The translations under genes and the position numbers were made by a program. This document shows positions 60,501 to 64,000 of a stretch of 64,000 nucleotides of DNA, in pieces. Position 1 is the first letter of the stretch. The number at the start of each line of letters is the position of its first letter. Below the pieces are notes generated by a model. It searched no databases, was not told where the DNA came from, and was given only the letters and a program-made list of their open reading frames with translations. The stretch is from Himantopus leucocephalus (Eukaryota > Chordata > Aves > Charadriiformes > Recurvirostridae), in assembly GCA_003993805.1 (NCBI GenBank), contig RSEF01000017.1, positions 10,168,995 through 10,232,994 of the forward strand. Direction: 5' to 3'.

Positions 60501-62802
60501 GGAAGAGAAGGAAACATTTCTTGGTAGCCTGCGCCTGGAAAAGAAAGCTGATATAAACCTGTTCTCTGCAAAACCGCTTGAAGCTATGAGCCAAGAAGCT
60601 GTCTTTGGTGCTTCACTCCTACTGTGTTCAGAGAAACGGGACTTTCTGTGTGTGCTTTGTACATCAAAGGAATAACTAGCTCAGTACCTCCATCTGATGC
60701 AAACACCCACTATGAAGTTTGGCTAACTGTTCACGTCAAGAAGGGGTAATGCTAGTAGGGGTTTGTTTATACTAAATCCGTGACGATGTACTGTGTAAGT
60801 GTTTAATTCAACATATTTGCCCAGTTTTATTATCCAGAAGAAAAGGCATACAGCTTTCTTACTTGCAATGGAGTCAAAGAATTTTCTTTGCCGAACAAAC
60901 TGGAAAGTTAACAGCGTTTTAAGTTTAGCAGCCTTCAAACTCAATTCTCAAACACAGATTCAAACCATTAACCTTAGAAGAGCTAAGCCCTACAAATAGT
61001 TCACAGAAGTTAATGAACATGGAATATTAAACACCTCCATTCAATTGTGATCTAACACAGTCTGGCACTGCAAGCTTTATTAAATCACAGTTGTCTTACT
61101 TTTCCCAGGATTCCCATGAGATTTTTCTTTCCCTTTACCCAAAGGATTTTATAATCTGCGGGATACTGCAGAGCACCAGAACAGAAATAAAAAGACCATT
61201 CTTGTTATTTCATCCTCTTCTTTCTATCAGATAAAAAAAAGCGTAACTACCCCACGTGAAGTCCATATGCTCCCACTTAAATAGGAATGCTCTTGTGGCG
61301 ATGGGAGGGTAACGAGGAGGAACTTTCAGCCGCTCAGCACCATGACAGGTTCATGCATGCCTCAGTTAAAATGCAGTATTGCAGAATCAATGTACAGACT
61401 CACCAGTGGTGGCTGTGTTTGAGTTTTTTCCCTTACTAGTTGAGCTTTGCTGGCATTAGCATCAAAGGAAGCACAAGCATTGGCTGACTGGGTGGCATCT
61501 CCTCCTCTTCGGGCTTAGGAGAACCAAAGGACTGAATCTTGCTCAATCAGGCCAAGGACGTTTGCACACAAAATCTAGGTTATTCATTCAGGTCAACAGA
61601 TATGTTTTAAAATCCAGATTCGTACAAGATAAGAAAAGTGCCATGAAATGTTCCAAGTACACACTAAACAACAGCATAAAGACCACACAAAAAAATCACC
61701 AACAAAGAACTAAACTGATGAATCTGCAGGTGAGAAGTGTATCTAGAGTAGCATATTGGACGGAAACCAATTAACACATTTACATAACTGAAACAAGCCC
61801 CATTTTGAGTTATGCTGTATAAAAGAGGGATTAGCATAAACGTGAATATTTAAATGGCAAGATAATGCAACGTTATAACTTGGAAGAAAGAAAAAAAAAA
61901 AAAAGCAGCCTGTCTGGAAACAGGAAAATTTAGCAAAGCCGGGAGGCTGCCCACAGAACCCTCCCAGCGCAAGTGCCAGAATGAGCTGCTAATGCCACAA
62001 AATACTTGAACATGCAGGGTCGCAGGCAGTGAACCAATATTAATTCTTTGGGCTTTTTCTCCCTCTCTTAATTATAAGTTTCTGGAGTTTTGGCTCTCGC
62101 CCATTTCCCACTGACTTCAGAGCCCTCAGAGATGCCAAGAAACTCACGATGATTACGCTCCTGAGACGGAGACAAGGAATTTTGTGGCCAAAATTTTCTC
62201 TCGCTAACGTGAAAGCCGCATAAAAGGTGGTGTCCAACAACATTCAAGCATCCAGCTGGGGAGTTATTTGTATGACAAAAAGTAGTAACTGATCACTCAA
62301 AAATTAATTCTGGGGAATCCAGATGAGATCAGTTGGAGCACATATACGCCTCCGCCCCTTGGATTCTACACAATTCCCATTTCTGATCCTTCCTGTAAAG
62401 GGCAAAGAGCATGACGTAGCAGCCAGAAGACAAGTCTTGGGTCTCACTGCCACAGCTGTGCATGTGCCATCCCTTACCCGTGCTGGTCCCTGCAGAGAGC
62501 TCGGGCACATCGGGCACCCAAGAGCGGCATCCCAAGGGCTCCCCTGCGTGCCGGCGGTGTCTCACCACTGTGATGAAGCTGGAAGGAAGGAACACCCTGA
62601 GTGCACAGGTACAGCAGTAACGTCCCGTGCCCACAGCAAAAACCCTGACAGTATATTGAGTCAGTCAGTGGACACCTACTGTGCGACACGCTTTTGACAG
62701 AGGGCATGTACTAATTAATTAGAGCTCTAAGCGACATTAACATTGGACATACACGATGGTGTTACCCTACCATTCTTGTGGGGGCGCTGCAGTGAGGGCC
62801 TA
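54576..62802. other. Intergenic region between TTLL11 and the NOS1AP-like gene
   Basis: About 8.2 kb of mostly AT-rich sequence. The open frames in it (for example 57993-58298 and 60183-60464 on plus) are short, with no domain I recognise and no convincing exon pairs. I see no transposon, RNA gene or long tandem repeat in it. Confidence 0.75.
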
Positions 62803-63082
62803 CATCATAGAATGGTTTGGGTGGGAAGGGACCTTCAAAGGCCATCTAGGCCAACCCCCTGCCATGAGCAGGGACATCTCCCACTAGACCAGGGTGCTCA
62901 GAGCCCCGTCCAACCTGACCTGGAATGTTTCCAGGGATGGGGCATCTCCCACCTCTCTGGGCAACCTGGGACAGTGTCTCACCACCCTCAGGATTAAAAA
63001 TTTCTTCCTTACACCTAGTCTAAATCTACCCTCTTTTAGTTTAAAACAATTACTCCTTGTCCTGTCATTGTATACACCACCT
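62803..63082 (-). mobile_element. CR1 LINE 3'-end fragment
   Basis: Reads tagaatggtttgggtgggaa, then ggaccttcaaaggccatcta, ccaaccccctgccatgagca, tccagggatggggcatctcc, tctgggcaacctgggacagt and cccttgtcctgtcat-like wording. This is the reverse complement of the 3' untranslated end of avian CR1 non-LTR retrotransposons, including one copy of the terminal ATTCTATG-type motif. The element is 5'-truncated to about 280 bases, as is usual for CR1, and lacks coding capacity. It supports a bird or other sauropsid origin. It lies about 0.9 kb upstream of the NOS1AP-like start codon. Confidence 0.95.
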
Positions 63083-63439
63083 TTTTAGATTTTCTAACAT
63101 GGGAAATGGAGATAGTGCTGCAGACAAGACACATTATCCAAAAAAGCAAACAATTTGATGAAGACGAGACTCCACCCGTGAGCCCTGCCGTCAGCAGCAC
63201 AGCGCTGCAGCTCACAGCCGGGGCAACTCCTGCTCCGAGGCGCGCTGGGGGCACTTCCTCGCGACACAGATACAGCCCAGAACCGGGGGTTCGGCATCTT
63301 TGTGCCCTCGGAGGTCCCGCCGCGGTGGCGTTCCTCTGTACAAAGGCACCGCCAGGCCAGGAGAGCCCCAGACACGTGGAAAGACAAAACCTCCATAAGC
63401 CAAACTTCCAACACGACGCTGCAGGTGTTCGCTGTCGAG

Positions 63440-64000
63440 CCTACAGAGAAGACGCGGCGAGGCGAAACCTGCCTTCCAGACCGACGGAGCTCTGCTCCTT
63501 CCAGAGGGCCGAGGCCGGCCCGCACCGCACATCGCCGCCACCAGGCCCGCGGCGGCGCAGCGCCGTGCCGCCGAGCGAACGTGGGTCGGTTTCGGGAGAC
63601 CTCCGCGCCGCTCCAGCCGGGCACGGCCCCGTGAAGGCGGTGCCTTTCCCCGGCGCGGCCGGGCCGAGCGGCGGGGCCGGCCGAGGCGGGGCGGCGGCGG
63701 GCAGGGCGGGCTCCCGCCGCCCCCCCCCCGCATCACATGAGGGAACTTGGGGCCAATGGCGCCGCGGCGGGGGCCGGGGCCCCGCTCGCACCCGCGGACG
63801 CTCATTCAAAACGCGGCCGGGCTCGGGCGCCGGCAGCCCCGTACCCCCGTCCCCGCCGCCCGCCCCGGGGCTCCGCGGGGCCGGGCGCTGCCGGCGGGGA
63901 TGCCCGGCGGGGCCGCGGCCTGAGGCGGCCGGTCGGCCGCCCGCCGCCATGCCGGTGAAGAACCGGTACAACCTGGTGGACGATGGCTGCGACTCCCGCG
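63440..64000 (+). promoter_or_regulatory. CpG island / promoter of the NOS1AP-like gene
   Basis: A very GC- and CpG-rich block leading into the start codon at 63949 and continuing to the window end. It has a CCAAT motif in ggggccaatggcgcc (about 63750-63764), GC boxes, and no TATA box. Long minus-strand frames here (63212-63805, 63441-63971) are by-products of the GC content. The leader also holds an upstream ATG at 63737 (see findings). Confidence 0.8.
63949..64000 (+). CDS. NOS1AP/CAPON-family adaptor, N-terminus only (cut by window end)
   Basis: The ATG at 63949 sits in a strong context (GCCGCCATGC) and opens MPVKNRYNLVDDGCDSR, after which the window ends. The pattern MPxKxxYNLVDDGxDxR is the start of NOS1AP (CAPON) and its close vertebrate paralog, which link neuronal nitric-oxide synthase and other partners through an N-terminal PTB domain and a C-terminal PDZ ligand. 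Only 17 codons are visible, so none of the PTB fold can be checked. NOS1AP itself starts with slightly different residues as I recall, so a paralog is more likely. It is divergent from TTLL11. Confidence 0.75.
   Translation, partial: MPVKNRYNLVDDGCDSR

Noticed and set aside
63212..63805. 197- and 176-codon minus-strand frames in the second CpG island
   Set aside because: GC-driven open frames with no domain, antisense to the NOS1AP-like promoter.
1..64000. CRISPR, phage, operon-like or other prokaryotic defence system; endogenous retrovirus; tRNA/rRNA genes
   Set aside because: I looked on both strands for repeat-spacer arrays, long terminal repeats with viral frames and RNA-gene motifs and saw none. 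The only mobile element I can support is the CR1 fragment.

Overview
The window looks like nuclear DNA from a bird (or a closely related sauropsid). Coding exons are small and widely spaced with GT-AG introns, promoters are CpG-rich, and a CR1-type LINE 3' fragment of avian style lies at about 62.8-63.1 kb. There are no bacterial operons, CRISPR arrays, phage genes or tRNA/rRNA genes.

About 85% of the window (1-54.3 kb) is one gene on the minus strand, TTLL11, a tubulin polyglutamylase of the tubulin-tyrosine-ligase-like family. I could rebuild nine coding exons by hand: 54273-53917, 46497-46401, 44586-44453, 36443-35868, 35275-35180, 34643-34525, 10730-10473, 7961-7855 and 1984-1695. Every junction is GT-AG, all phases agree, and the sum is 2034 bases (677 codons plus stop). 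The ATP-grasp core is encoded by exons 2-6 and the conserved C-terminal region by exons 7-9. Introns range from 0.54 to 23.8 kb. The first exon sits in a CpG island of about 1 kb that carries YY1-, ETS-, Sp1- and CCAAT-type motifs.

From 54.6 to 62.8 kb the DNA is AT-rich and intergenic, and I see no gene in it. The CR1 fragment follows. A second CpG island (about 63.4-64.0 kb) contains the first 17 codons of a plus-strand gene that starts like NOS1AP/CAPON-family adaptor proteins (PTB domain) and is cut off by the window end. The two genes are divergent, with about 9.7 kb between their start codons. No functional link between them is visible.

Notable non-coding items are a perfect array of about 65 copies of an 8-bp purine unit in TTLL11 intron 1; a pair of strongly diverged direct repeats of about 200 bp in intron 6; out-of-frame upstream ATGs in both CpG-island leaders; and six single-N positions, four flanked by near-identical short direct repeats and two inside homopolymer runs, which look like uncollapsed contig overlaps. 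I found no convincing new biological system; most other open frames are chance frames in introns or GC-rich islands.
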